NCBI GenBank assembly: GCA_031431235.1
Contig: JANPDA010000163.1
Location: 1 to 22,447, forward strand
Direction of reading: 5' to 3'
Origin: JANNSW01 sp031431235
Lineage (GTDB): Bacteria; Pseudomonadota; Alphaproteobacteria; Rhizobiales; Hyphomicrobiaceae
DNA length: 22,447 bases
How positions within the stretch are numbered: the first letter of the stretch is position 1; every line of letters begins with the position of its first letter. Shown here piece by piece: positions 1 to 7,847 of this stretch. The position numbers and the translations under genes are program-made. Under the pieces are notes generated by a model. That model was given only the letters and a program-made list of their open reading frames with translations, did not search any database and was not told the DNA's origin.

Positions 1-1
1 G

Positions 2-565
2 CGCTTTGGCGAAAGCGCCTTTCGCTACACCGGCAAGGCCGGGCCACTCTATCCCCCGTTCGTGATGGCCTGGATCGGCGCCTTTGCGGCCCTGGGCATC
101 TACATGGGCGGCATCATGCTCGTGCTCTGGCCGAAAATGCAGCGGCAGATGGAGCAGCAGGCGGCTGGTGGCGAGTCGCTTCCGCCGGAGCCTATGACGT
201 TGTTCGAGGGTGTGATGATCGGTGGCACCGTCGCTCTGGCATTGCTCGTCGGCCTGCTCGCGGCGGGTCTCTACATGGCGCGCGTGGCCAATCACATCGC
301 CAACCACACGGCCATCGCGGACGCGCACTTCAAGCTCGAGACGAGGTCGGGCGGCCTGATCTGGCAGATGATCAGCAATTATCTGATCATCCTGCTTTCG
401 CTGACGATCCTCACACCCGTCGCGCAAGCGCGTTTTCTCAAGTACGTGGTCGACCGGCTGAAGGTCGAGGGTACGATCGACCCGGCGGCGATCGCCCAGA
501 GCAAGGCCGCTCTCGACAAGCGCGGCGAGGGCCTGGCGACCGCCTTCGATTTGGATGCGTTCTGA
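2..565 (+). CDS. DUF898 (YjgN-type) membrane protein, 5' end outside window
   Basis: This is the C-terminal 187 codons of a gene that begins before the window. The frame is open from base 2, and codons before the first internal GTG (62) already read like the family (RFGESAFRYTG), so the GTG is not the start. Visible membrane segments lie near the encoded AWIGAFAALGIYMGG and GTVALALLVGLLAAGLYMA stretches and near ISNYLIILLSLTILTP. The repeated short hydrophobic segments and the R-F-G-x-x-x-F-R-Y-T-G signature match the DUF898/YjgN inner-membrane family, whose biochemical function is not established. It ends in TGA 10 bases before the ATG of an M48 metalloprotease. DUF898 next to an M48 peptidase is a recurring arrangement in proteobacteria and suggests a joint envelope role (inference). 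Confidence 0.82.
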   Translation, partial: RFGESAFRYTGKAGPLYPPFVMAWIGAFAALGIYMGGIMLVLWPKMQRQMEQQAAGGESLPPEPMTLFEGVMIGGTVALALLVGLLAAGLYMARVANHIANHTAIADAHFKLETRSGGLIWQMISNYLIILLSLTILTPVAQARFLKYVVDRLKVEGTIDPAAIAQSKAALDKRGEGLATAFDLDAF

Positions 566-575
566 AGGGATCGCG

Positions 576-1667
576 ATGAAGATCGAGTTCGAGGGGCGGC
601 ACAGCGACGGCCAGACGGCCGGTGTCAGGCCAGTGCAGGTGAGATTGGATCGCGCGGTCGAGATCCGCGGCGCTGGCGCCGGGGAGCCGGTGCTCTGGGC
701 GTTTCACCGCCTCGGCTCCGCCGTGCCGGTCGCACTCGCGCACTCCGACGTCTTGCTGACCTCCCTCGATCATGCGGGCGAGACGCTGTTCGTCCGGGAT
801 CCTGCCTTTGCGGCGGCGGTCCTCGCCAGGGCGCCGCAACTCACGGCTCGGTCCCAGCGCTGGCGCTACGCCCGCCCCATGATCTACGTTGCCGCCGTGT
901 TGACTGCGCTCGGCGGGCTCATCTACGCGCTCGACCTGTCGCCTGCTCGCACACTCGCCCAGCTGATCCCCAAGGAGGCGCGCGAGGCGTTCGGCCGGCA
1001 GGCATTGGCTGCCTTCACGGTGGGCCACGCCAAATGCCAGGTGCCCGAGGGCGTAGCCGCGCTCGCCCGGCTCGAGCGCGTGCTCGAGGACGCCGCCGGC
1101 CCTGGCAGCGATTTCAGCCTGCAGGTCGTCGACTGGGAAATGGTCAACGCCTTCGCGCTGCCGGGCGAGCAGATCGTGCTGTTGCGCGGGCTGATCGATG
1201 CAGCCAGCACGCCCGACGAGGTTGCCGGCGTGCTGGCCCATGAGATGGGCCATGGCATCGAGCTCGATCCCGAAGCCGGCATCATTCGGGCGCTCGGCAT
1301 CTCGGCGGGTTTTGCGCTGGTGCTCGGCGGCAGTGGCAGCGTCAGCGATTGGGGCGCCTACATGCTGCAGCTGAGCTATACGCGCGGAGCAGAGCGGCGG
1401 GCCGACGAGCATTCGCTGCGAATCCTCAAAGCCGCGGGCATCTCGCCCAAGGGCATCGCCGATTTCTTCGATCGCCTCGCCAAGCAGGAAGGACCAGGCG
1501 AGGAAGCCACGACCAGCAAATCGGGCAATGGCGTCAGCAGCATTTTCTCGACCCATCCCGCCAGTCAGGAACGAGCGCGCAAGGCGGCCGACGCGGCCAC
1601 CTATTCGGGCAGGCCGGCGCTGTCGGCAGCCGATTGGACGTCGTTGAAGAGCATCTGCGGCGGCTGA
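576..1667 (+). CDS. M48-family membrane-anchored zinc metalloprotease
   Basis: The 363-residue protein is a zinc endopeptidase of the M48 (HtpX/Ste24/BepA-like) superfamily. The HExxH zinc site is HEMGH at residues 222-226 within VLAHEMGHG. The likely third ligand is E273 in GAERRADE, which has the ExxxD spacing (D277) typical of the clan. One membrane segment lies at about residues 101-120, preceded by a soluble N-terminal domain of about 100 residues, so the catalytic domain is probably periplasmic. I chose ATG 576 because AAGGGA sits 5 bases upstream; an in-frame ATG at 555 overlaps the upstream gene and lacks a ribosome site. It lies just behind a DUF898 gene and is probably cotranscribed with it. 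The substrate is unknown; envelope protein quality control is the usual role in related families. Confidence 0.88.
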   Translation: MKIEFEGRHSDGQTAGVRPVQVRLDRAVEIRGAGAGEPVLWAFHRLGSAVPVALAHSDVLLTSLDHAGETLFVRDPAFAAAVLARAPQLTARSQRWRYARPMIYVAAVLTALGGLIYALDLSPARTLAQLIPKEAREAFGRQALAAFTVGHAKCQVPEGVAALARLERVLEDAAGPGSDFSLQVVDWEMVNAFALPGEQIVLLRGLIDAASTPDEVAGVLAHEMGHGIELDPEAGIIRALGISAGFALVLGGSGSVSDWGAYMLQLSYTRGAERRADEHSLRILKAAGISPKGIADFFDRLAKQEGPGEEATTSKSGNGVSSIFSTHPASQERARKAADAATYSGRPALSAADWTSLKSICGG

Positions 1668-1788
1668 GCCGGAAGCCCACGCCGCTCGGGTGCTACTTAC
1701 GTAGGCGAGCCTTCTGTCGCGTCACACTGCGACCCCATTTTCCGGGCACGTCCGGGGCCATCTTGGCTCGTCGCAGGGAGACGGCGGT

Positions 1789-2397
1789 ATGTGGCGGTTT
1801 CTGAGACCGGCCTTTCTGCCAGTGCTGTTGGCCATCGCGCTCTATCTGGCGTCGCCCTTGCTTGCAGCCCAACTGCTGCAGCGGGCGATCGCACAGCGCG
1901 ATCTTGCGGGAATCGAATCCAAGGTCGATTGGTCGACGCTGCGAGCCTCGCTGAAGCGCTCGATCAATTCCCGATTGGGGGAAGCCGCGGCCCGTCGCCC
2001 GTCGCAACGCTCGCTGGTCCAGCGCATCAGCTACAAGCTGCAGGATTCGCTCGCGCCAGGCATGGTCGAGCGCATGATCGAGCATGAGGCGACGCCCGCC
2101 GGTTTCGTCAGGTATTTTGCCTCCCCCCTCGCCAGACCCGCGTCGATCTGGAGCCGGGTGAGCGTGCGCCGCTCCGTGATCGCGGGAGTTGCCAGCCCGG
2201 CCGGCGCGGCGTCGAGCCAGGCGATGCTCGGCCGCATCCGCGATCCCCGGTTCCTGACGCCGATCCGGTTCGCCTTCGAGGTCGCCGATCGTCAGGATGC
2301 CGGCCGGATCTATCACGTCGAGTTTCACCTCGGCGCCAGCTTCTGGCAGCTTGCCCGGGTCGAAGTGCTGACGCTCGGCAATGGGCTCACGAAGTAG
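1789..2397 (+). CDS. DUF2939 domain protein, single membrane anchor
   Basis: This 202-residue protein starts with a hydrophobic segment (about residues 7-27), which is either a signal anchor or an uncleaved signal peptide. It is followed by LLQRAIAQRDLAGIESKVDW, the characteristic opening of DUF2939, where a helix of the form L-x-x-A-I-x-x-x-D precedes V-D-[FW] and L-R-x-S-L-K. The rest is a soluble, probably periplasmic domain. AGGGAG at 1775-1780 precedes ATG 1789 by 8 bases. It lies 121 bases after the M48 protease gene on the same strand and ends 18 bases before the convergent MscS-like gene. The family has no assigned function. The identification rests on the N-terminal motif and overall length. 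Confidence 0.72.
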   Translation: MWRFLRPAFLPVLLAIALYLASPLLAAQLLQRAIAQRDLAGIESKVDWSTLRASLKRSINSRLGEAAARRPSQRSLVQRISYKLQDSLAPGMVERMIEHEATPAGFVRYFASPLARPASIWSRVSVRRSVIAGVASPAGAASSQAMLGRIRDPRFLTPIRFAFEVADRQDAGRIYHVEFHLGASFWQLARVEVLTLGNGLTK

Positions 2398-2415
2398 GCA
2401 GGCTGGCGATTGGTG

Positions 2416-3090
2416 TCAGGCCGGGCCGCCGCCACTGTCGTCGGCCTCCCGACGTTTGTCGATGCCCCGCGAGATGGCAGCCTTCACCATGTCGAGGTCG
2501 CGCAGGTGGATATCGTGCTGGTCGTGGACTTGGCCGATGCCTGCCGCCGCCAGCACGTCGAGAGCTCTGAGCCGCAACTCGGTCTCGACATCCTCGGCGC
2601 GCATGGCGCCGCCCACGCTTGCGCTCAACACCAGCTCGAGCGCGCTCCCTCCCGCCTCGCCGACCAGAACCTGTGCGGCCGGCTCGGCGATGAGCCCGGG
2701 CAAATCGGCAAACACCTGCTGCAGCAAGTGACGGACGCGGCGGGCGTCGGCCGCAAGCGGTAGTCGCACCCGCGCCTCGATCCGCCGAACGGCACCGTGC
2801 CTGCTGAGATTGACGATCGGGCCGGCGAGCAGCAAGGCATTGGGCAAGGCGACAAGCGCTTGGTTGTCTGCCTCGATGCGCGTTGACCGCACACCCAGGC
2901 GCCGCACCACGCCTTCGTAGCCCATCGCTGCGATCCGCTCGCCTGCCATGAACGGCCCTCCCAAGCGCAGAAGGAGCCCTGCGGCCAGATCGGCGAGCAA
3001 AACGCTCCAGATCAGCCTGATACCAAACGCGATCGCCAAGGCCGCGAGCACAACAATCGCGCCAACCCACACGACCCTGTCGAATAGCAT
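2416..3090 (-). CDS. Short MscS-type mechanosensitive channel protein
   Basis: The 224-residue protein matches the core of the small-conductance mechanosensitive channel family. It has one membrane helix at about residues 5-28, a pore-lining helix LADLAAGLLLRLGGPFMAGE at about 30-49, then the beta domain with the hallmark PNALLLAGPIVNLSR and a C-terminal alpha/beta part. E. coli MscS has two extra membrane helices before the pore helix, so this is a minimal form. ATG 3090 was preferred over the upstream TTG 3102 because GGAG lies 6 bases before it on the coding strand. It follows the FliO-like gene by 45 bases on the same strand, which suggests an operon. The likely role is to open under membrane tension and release solutes in hypo-osmotic shock (family knowledge). 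Confidence 0.88.
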   Translation of the reverse strand: MLFDRVVWVGAIVVLAALAIAFGIRLIWSVLLADLAAGLLLRLGGPFMAGERIAAMGYEGVVRRLGVRSTRIEADNQALVALPNALLLAGPIVNLSRHGAVRRIEARVRLPLAADARRVRHLLQQVFADLPGLIAEPAAQVLVGEAGGSALELVLSASVGGAMRAEDVETELRLRALDVLAAAGIGQVHDQHDIHLRDLDMVKAAISRGIDKRREADDSGGGPA

Positions 3091-3135
3091 CGGCAACTCC
3101 AACGATCGAGGACGATCCGACGCTCGAATCCTTAG

Positions 3136-3510
3136 CTATTGATCGAGCGAGGGGTGCTGCGTGCGCTGGCGGATACGGCCGAATGCGGTCGGCTGCGCCG
3201 GGTCGGCGGCCGGCTCGGGCGCGGCTTGGCGCGGCTCATAGGCCTGCCGCCTCGGCGCCTGGATTCCCTGCTCGATCACCACATCGATCGGTCCCCCGGT
3301 CATCACCAGATGCTCGACGCCGTCGCGGTAGATCAGCAGCAGCTTGCGCCGGCCGTCGATCGAAGCCGTCTCGCTGACGCCGATGCGCCGCTCGCGGGTG
3401 CCCCCGAACAGGCCGGCTCCTCCGCCTTCCCCCGTCAGATAGCCACGCAGGAACCACGCGCCGGCGCCCAGCAGCGCAAGGATGATGAGAAATGCGAAAA
3501 ACCACTCCAT
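3136..3510 (-). CDS. FliO-like single-span membrane protein
   Basis: The 124-residue protein has one N-terminal membrane helix (about residues 3-22), a glycine-rich linker, then RERRIGVSETASIDGRRKLL and DGVEHLVMTGGP followed by DVVIEQGI. This is the pattern of the FliO cytoplasmic domain: a small beta domain with D-G-R-[RK]-x-L, then E-H-L, G-G-P and V-I-E. The proline/glutamine-rich C-terminal tail of about 40 residues looks disordered. In flagellated bacteria FliO helps assemble the FliP export gate, but no flagellar gene is nearby. The neighbour is instead an MscS-like channel 45 bases downstream. This may be a stand-alone FliO-like protein used for something else, so no fliO symbol is given. 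The ribosome site before ATG 3510 is weak. Confidence 0.72.
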   Translation of the reverse strand: MEWFFAFLIILALLGAGAWFLRGYLTGEGGGAGLFGGTRERRIGVSETASIDGRRKLLLIYRDGVEHLVMTGGPIDVVIEQGIQAPRRQAYEPRQAAPEPAADPAQPTAFGRIRQRTQHPSLDQ

Positions 3511-3755
3511 GGCGTTCTGAGCCCCAGCCCGAGTTGATGGATGCCGTCGTGTGGACGCGCGACTACGCTCCTATAGCGCTTATTTCACTCCGTTTTAACC
3601 CTGATGCGACAACCTCGGTTCCAACGCCATGACCGCACGGTGTGACGTCATGGCAGACAGGTCCCCCGGTGACGTGGGCTGCGAGGTCGGGTGCAAGCCC
3701 CCTCCAGGCTCGCCCGTTCACCATTCGCCTAGCCGAATCAGTTAAGTAGAGTGCC
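3511..3755. other. Intergenic region between divergent genes
   Basis: These 245 bases separate the minus-strand FliO-like gene from the plus-strand cckA, so promoters for both should lie here. I found no convincing -35/-10 pair or complete CtrA box: TTAA occurs near 3595 and GTTAAG near 3741, but not as TTAA-N7-TTAA. No RNA element was recognised. Confidence 0.4.
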
Positions 3756-6308
3756 ATGAGTGATCGACAGGCGCATGTGACGGCAACGCCACGCACCCTC
3801 CCTGCCGTGCGCGAGGGAATAGCGGGCTTCCTCGTCCTGGTCTCGACCGCTGCAGCAGTCGCCATTGCCGCGACTGCCATGCTGGCGCGCGAGACCGGTG
3901 AGCCGGTGATTCTGCTGTTGCTCGGCACCCTCGCCGTGTTCGGTGCCTTCTTCCTGCTGGCGGCGAGCGTCGGGCTCGTTCGCATCGATGGTGCCCAGCA
4001 TCAGGGCCTGCTGCTCGCCGGCTATTTGGAGGCGACCGGGGAGACTGTCGAGATCCGCAGCCGGGAAGGCGCCATTCTGGAACGGGGAAGCGGCCTCGTG
4101 CGGCTGCTCGATGAGTTGGGGGCACCGCCAGAGTCTGCGCTCGAGGACGTGCTGGAGGGGCTTGGCGGCTCGCGCGAAGCGATCTATCGGCTGGTGCGGG
4201 CGGCCGGCGCTGGCGCGGCACACTCAGAGGAATTGGAGCTGCCCTTGGTCGGGCCCGAATGTGGTGGGCCAGCCACGGTTGCGGTCTCGGTGACACCACT
4301 GGGAGATGGGCTATCGCTGGTGTGGCGGTTGAGGATTGCCGCTGCTGTCGCTTCGGACGAGCCAGACCTCGAGGAAGAAATCGGGGCGGCTCAACTGCTC
4401 GACCGATTGCCCGCGGGTATCCTGCAGTTCGGGCCCGACGGGGGGATCAGCTTCCTCAACCGGACGCTCGGCGACTGGTCGAGGGTCGAGCCTGGCAAAC
4501 TCAGCCTCGGGCTCACGCTTGCCGATTTGTTGGGCGCCGAGGCTGCCGAGACATTGCTCGATCTGCATGCCGGAGGGGACCGCCCGGCTGCGGTCCTCGA
4601 GCTGAGTGCCGATCTGCTGTCGGCCGGCAAGGCTCATGTTCCCGTTACGATCCTCGCGAGTGCTCCGGCGGCGGTCGGCGGGCAGGCCATGGCTATCGTG
4701 ATGGCACGCGTTGCCGAGGATCACGCGGCTGTGGCGGCCCACGCTGCTCCGCTTGCGGCCCCGATTGATGGCGACGCCCGCTTCGCGCGCTTCTTCGAGG
4801 CCGCCCCGATTGCGATCGCAACCGTCCACCGCGACGGCCGTGTTGCCAGTGCCAATGCCGAGTTCGATCGCATGTTCGAGCGGCCGCGGGGTCGTGCCGG
4901 ACGAAAGGTCTCGCTGCTCGATCTGGTCAGCGCGGACAGCCGCGACGAGGTCCGCGCATTGCTCTCGCGCGATCGCGCCCCCGATGCCGGCACGGAGTTG
5001 CTGGACCCTGCCCACGCCCCCATCGACATCATGTTCGGTGGTGGAAAGTCGTCGGGCCGGCTCTATGTCGGCAGCGCTGTCACGGATGCGGGCGAAGCTC
5101 CCCAGATCGTCGTCTATGCGATCAACACGACAAAGCAGAAGGAGTTGGAGCTGCAATTCGCCCAGAGCCAGAAGATGCAGGCGATCGGGCAGCTCGCGGG
5201 CGGCATCGCGCACGACTTCAACAACGTGCTGACGGTGATCTTCACCGCCTGTGATCTGCTGCTGCTCAGCCATCGCTCGAGCGATCCCGCTTTCCGTGAC
5301 ATCATCGCCATCAAGCAGAATGCCAATCGTGCGGCAGGCCTGGTGCGCCAGCTGCTCGCCTTTTCCCGCCGGCAAACGCTGCGCCCCGAGGTGTTGTCGC
5401 TGAACGACGTGGTGAGCGATCTGAACGTGTTCCTGTCGCGGCTGCTGGGCGAGAAGACGAAGCTGAAGGTCAGTCACGGCCGCGACCTCTGGATGGTGAA
5501 AGCGGACGTCACGCAGTTCGAGCAGGTGATCATCAATCTGGCGGTCAACGCACGCGATGCCATGCCGAGCGGTGGTCGGCTTTCGATCCGGACCACCAAC
5601 ATCGGTAACGAGGAGGTCCAGACCCTCGACGACAAGGGGATGGAGCCGGCCGACTATGTCCTGTGCGAGGTCTCCGATACGGGCAGTGGCATGAGCGCCG
5701 AAGTCCTCGAGAAGATATTCGAGCCGTTCTTCTCCACCAAGGAGGTCGGCAAGGGGACTGGGCTCGGGCTCTCGACCGTCTACGGCATCGTCAAGCAGAC
5801 CGGCGGCTACATCTACGTCGATTCGGTTCCCGGCAAGGGAACCACGTTCCGGATCTATCTGCCGCGTCACCTGCAGGGCGCCTCAGCCGCGGCCCAGCCG
5901 GTGCGCAACGAGAAGAAGGACCGTCCACGCGACCTGACCGGCACCGGCACGGTGCTGCTGGTCGAGGACGAGGAAGCCGTACGCCGGTTTGCTGGCCTTG
6001 CCTTGAAGCGCCAGGGCTACCAGGTGCTGGAGGCGGGTACCGGGGTCGAGGCGCTCGAGGTGATGGAGCGCAATGAGGGACGAATCAATCTCGTCGTCAG
6101 TGATATCGTCATGCCGGAAATGGACGGTCCGACGATGCTGAAGGAGCTGCGCAAGCGCAATCCGACGCTGAAGATCATTTTCATCTCGGGTTATGCGGAG
6201 GATGCGCTCAAGAGCCTAGACGAGGGCGAGGAATTCGCCTTCCTGCCAAAGCCCTTCCAGTTGAAGGACCTCGTGCAGAAGGTGAAGGAGACACTGGAGG
6301 AGGCGTGA
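3756..6308 (+). CDS. cckA: CckA-type hybrid sensor histidine kinase
   Basis: The 850-residue hybrid kinase matches CckA, which phosphorylates CtrA and CpdR through the phosphotransferase ChpT in alphaproteobacteria. Two membrane helices lie near residues 21-45 and 50-74. Two PAS-like regions follow at about 210-330 and 340-460. The dimerisation/phosphoacceptor helix has H486 in GGIAHDFNN, followed by NANRAAGLVRQLLAFSRRQT. The ATP-binding domain shows the N box INLAVNARDAMPSGG, the G1 box VSDTGSGM and the G2 box GKGTGLGLSTVYGI. A C-terminal receiver starts at about 731 (VLLVEDEEA) with acceptor D783 in VSDIVMPEMDG. The phosphoacceptor region and the D-[IL]-L-L-L segment after it are distinctively CckA-like. 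The gene stands alone and ends just before two strong hairpins. The ribosome site before ATG 3756 is weak (AGTAGAG). Confidence 0.9.
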   Translation: MSDRQAHVTATPRTLPAVREGIAGFLVLVSTAAAVAIAATAMLARETGEPVILLLLGTLAVFGAFFLLAASVGLVRIDGAQHQGLLLAGYLEATGETVEIRSREGAILERGSGLVRLLDELGAPPESALEDVLEGLGGSREAIYRLVRAAGAGAAHSEELELPLVGPECGGPATVAVSVTPLGDGLSLVWRLRIAAAVASDEPDLEEEIGAAQLLDRLPAGILQFGPDGGISFLNRTLGDWSRVEPGKLSLGLTLADLLGAEAAETLLDLHAGGDRPAAVLELSADLLSAGKAHVPVTILASAPAAVGGQAMAIVMARVAEDHAAVAAHAAPLAAPIDGDARFARFFEAAPIAIATVHRDGRVASANAEFDRMFERPRGRAGRKVSLLDLVSADSRDEVRALLSRDRAPDAGTELLDPAHAPIDIMFGGGKSSGRLYVGSAVTDAGEAPQIVVYAINTTKQKELELQFAQSQKMQAIGQLAGGIAHDFNNVLTVIFTACDLLLLSHRSSDPAFRDIIAIKQNANRAAGLVRQLLAFSRRQTLRPEVLSLNDVVSDLNVFLSRLLGEKTKLKVSHGRDLWMVKADVTQFEQVIINLAVNARDAMPSGGRLSIRTTNIGNEEVQTLDDKGMEPADYVLCEVSDTGSGMSAEVLEKIFEPFFSTKEVGKGTGLGLSTVYGIVKQTGGYIYVDSVPGKGTTFRIYLPRHLQGASAAAQPVRNEKKDRPRDLTGTGTVLLVEDEEAVRRFAGLALKRQGYQVLEAGTGVEALEVMERNEGRINLVVSDIVMPEMDGPTMLKELRKRNPTLKIIFISGYAEDALKSLDEGEEFAFLPKPFQLKDLVQKVKETLEEA

Positions 6309-6325
6309 GGCGAATTTCGCTGTAT

Positions 6326-6345
6326 GGGCGACCGGCAGGTCGCCC
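6326..6345. terminator. Perfect 8-bp hairpin, first of a pair
   Basis: GGGCGACC, loop GGCA, GGTCGCCC form a perfect 8-bp stem with a 4-nt loop 17 bases after the cckA stop codon. No T-tract follows on either strand. It sits between convergent genes, so termination or 3'-end protection of the transcript is the natural reading (inference). Confidence 0.5.
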
Positions 6346-6366
6346 TGTCGCGGCGAGAAGCCCATT

Positions 6367-6386
6367 GGGCGAGCTGCCGCTCGCCC
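6367..6386. terminator. Perfect 8-bp hairpin, second of a pair
   Basis: GGGCGAGC, loop TGCC, GCTCGCCC form a second perfect 8-bp stem with a 4-nt loop, 21 bases after the first and nearly the same in sequence. It lies 18 bases from the stop codon of the convergent minus-strand gene. As with the first hairpin there is no T-tract, so intrinsic terminator activity is uncertain. Confidence 0.5.
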
Positions 6387-6404
6387 CTGCGCCAGTGTTG
6401 CGGC

Positions 6405-7244
6405 TCAGAGCCGGCGCAGCACGCGGCCGGTCTCGCGCAGGATGTGGCCATCGCCGTCGTTCAGATCGATGGTGAGCACCGTGAGGCCACGCCCACGCTT
6501 GACGTCGCCGGCGCGACGCACGTCGAAGTCATACTCGAAGGCAACATCATAGACAGCTCCTGGAATCCCGCTCCGCTCGAGCCGGCGGATGTCGAGCGTG
6601 CCCTCGATCAGCTTGAAGGTGCGGTCGGGCCAGCGCTTGTAATAGCTGAGCTTGTCGCGGACGATCTCGGTGGCAGCCACGTCGTCGCGACCGAAGTAAT
6701 GCACGGCAGGGGCATACAGCAGTTGGATCTGCTCTGCGTCCACATCCTCGCCACTCAGATAGAAGTCGCGCACGAACCGCTCGATCTGGTCATCGATCGC
6801 TGCGGGCGTGACGGCAGGGATCGCGCGCGGTGTCACAGCTCCCTCGATCGGGTTGATCTCGGCCCCGACCAGGACGGCATCGCCCGTGTGCACGCTCTCG
6901 ACCGGGTGCTCGAAGCGGCCGCGCACCTCGACCTCGGCTCCGAGCAGCTCACCGAATTCGAGACTTTCCGAGGGGACCGCCAGCACCAGCTCGATGCTGC
7001 GCACGTCCTCGATCTGCTCGGGCTCCTGGCTGACGGCACCTTCGCCCGGGTCGATCTCGATGCAGAGCGGGGTTTTCAGCGCGACTTGGAAGCTCGCCAC
7101 CAATTGGCCGGTCGAGTCGGTCGTGCGCACCTCGCGCAGCTCCCCGCTCACCGGCTCGCCACTGCGCACGCACGCAGCCTCGGCGGCAGCACACCAAGCG
7201 ATCGCACCGGCCGCGACGACCGGCAACACCATCAGACGCAACAT
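6405..7244 (-). CDS. Exported protein, DUF4431-like plus NTF2-like domains
   Basis: The 279-residue protein has a signal peptide (about residues 1-23, ending near AAAEAA), so it is probably periplasmic. The N-terminal half (about 24-135) resembles DUF4431: a G-E-L strand, a late L-C-I-E-I segment, and a terminal V-R-G-R-F-E-H then HTGDAVLVGAEI pattern. The C-terminal part (about 155-279) looks like an NTF2/SnoaL-type cone fold, with IERFVRDFYLSGED, YAPAVHYFGR and a final strand-rich stretch. Longer upstream frames are open, but ATG 7244 has GAGGG 6 bases before it and begins the signal peptide exactly. The gene is convergent with cckA and divergent from hicB. Function is unknown; both domain assignments come from motif reading and are tentative. 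Confidence 0.68.
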   Translation of the reverse strand: MLRLMVLPVVAAGAIAWCAAAEAACVRSGEPVSGELREVRTTDSTGQLVASFQVALKTPLCIEIDPGEGAVSQEPEQIEDVRSIELVLAVPSESLEFGELLGAEVEVRGRFEHPVESVHTGDAVLVGAEINPIEGAVTPRAIPAVTPAAIDDQIERFVRDFYLSGEDVDAEQIQLLYAPAVHYFGRDDVAATEIVRDKLSYYKRWPDRTFKLIEGTLDIRRLERSGIPGAVYDVAFEYDFDVRRAGDVKRGRGLTVLTIDLNDGDGHILRETGRVLRRL

Positions 7245-7545
7245 TTGGTACCCTCGATGAGGACGACGAAGGCCCCGGGCTCGATCCGGCCCGACGATAG
7301 CACGCGACACGGGATCGATGGGAGTCCCAATCGGTGCCGGTGCCAAGCGGCCAACAGAGCGGGGTTGGACTGTAGCCTGGTCCGCAGGGTCGAAGGGACA
7401 CGGCAGGGAGCTTGATCCGGAGGCGAGTGGGGCTCGAACATTTCGTGGACGGCCCTTGAATGCAGCGCTTGCCGCATATTTCGCCCCCTGGCTCGATCAC
7501 CTCGCGCGTGGTAGCTTGAGCAGCATGCAGCCGAGGACACATCGT
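7245..7545. other. Intergenic region between divergent genes
   Basis: These 301 bases lie between the minus-strand exported protein and hicB. A plus-strand frame is open through much of it, but its translation is low-complexity and not protein-like. The short stretch CTTGAA (near 7454) followed by CATATTT could be part of a promoter for hicB, but the spacing is not canonical and I do not call it. Nothing else was recognised. Confidence 0.35.
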
Positions 7546-7794
7546 GTGAACAGAACCCATACCTATACGATCATTCTGGAGCCCGACGAGGACGGCGGCT
7601 TCGTCGTGCACGTGCCCGCGCTGCCGGAGGTCTGCACCCAGGGCGACACCGAGGATGAAGCCCTCGCCATGGCCAAGGAAGCGATCGAGCTTGCGATCGA
7701 GCATCGCCTCGCCGAAGGCGAGGACGCTCCCGCCGAGCTGCAACCTCAACTTCGCCGCGTCACCATCACCCTTCCAGCGCCCTCGAATCCATGA
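7546..7794 (+). CDS. hicB: HicB-family antitoxin
   Basis: The 82-residue protein shows the HicB partial RNase H-like fold: TYTIILEPDEDGGFVVHVP, then LPEVCTQGDTEDEALAMAKE and a helix AIELAIEHRLAEGE. The G-G-[FY]-x-x-x-x-P-x-L-P and T-Q-G-[DE]-T motifs are diagnostic. There is no C-terminal DNA-binding helix-turn-helix or ribbon-helix-helix, so this is the short form. I chose GTG 7546 because GAGGA lies 8 bases before it; ATG 7525 (7 residues longer) is the alternative. HicB normally binds and neutralises the HicA mRNA interferase. Here hicB comes before hicA, and its stop overlaps the original hicA ATG as ATGA at 7791-7794, which indicates translational coupling. Confidence 0.87.
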   Translation: MNRTHTYTIILEPDEDGGFVVHVPALPEVCTQGDTEDEALAMAKEAIELAIEHRLAEGEDAPAELQPQLRRVTITLPAPSNP

Positions 7795-7808
7795 GACCTG
7801 CACTGCGC

Positions 7809-7835
7809 GGTCGCAGCGGTCGCAGCGGTCGCAGC
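7809..7835 (+). repeat. Three tandem 9-bp units within the 5' end of hicA
   Basis: GGTCGCAGC occurs three times without interruption and is followed by GG. In the hicA frame from ATG 7791 the repeat encodes Gly-Arg-Ser three times, just before the in-frame TGA at 7839-7841. HicA proteins normally have one S-G-[RK]-E-V-[IV] here, so the extra units look like a replication-slippage expansion. Confidence 0.85.
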
Positions 7836-7847
7836 GGATGAGCGGTT

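Noticed and set aside
438..1556. 372-residue minus-strand open frame opposite the M48 protease gene
   Set aside because: It is rich in Arg, Gly, Gln and His with no recognisable motif, as expected for the antisense of a high-GC gene; the plus strand has HExxH and family structure.
3600..3755. Possible riboswitch or structured leader before cckA
   Set aside because: Short G/C-rich pairings exist near 3655-3715 (GGTGACGTGGGCTGC region), but no conserved core of cobalamin, SAM or other known riboswitches could be found.
4311..5870. 519-residue minus-strand open frame opposite cckA
   Set aside because: It is fully inside cckA and mirrors its codon bias; the kinase on the plus strand has all catalytic motifs.
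7318..7545. 76-residue N-terminal extension of HicB
   Set aside because: HicB proteins begin just before the T-Y-T-I strand; the extension has no family similarity and GAGGA sits before GTG 7546.
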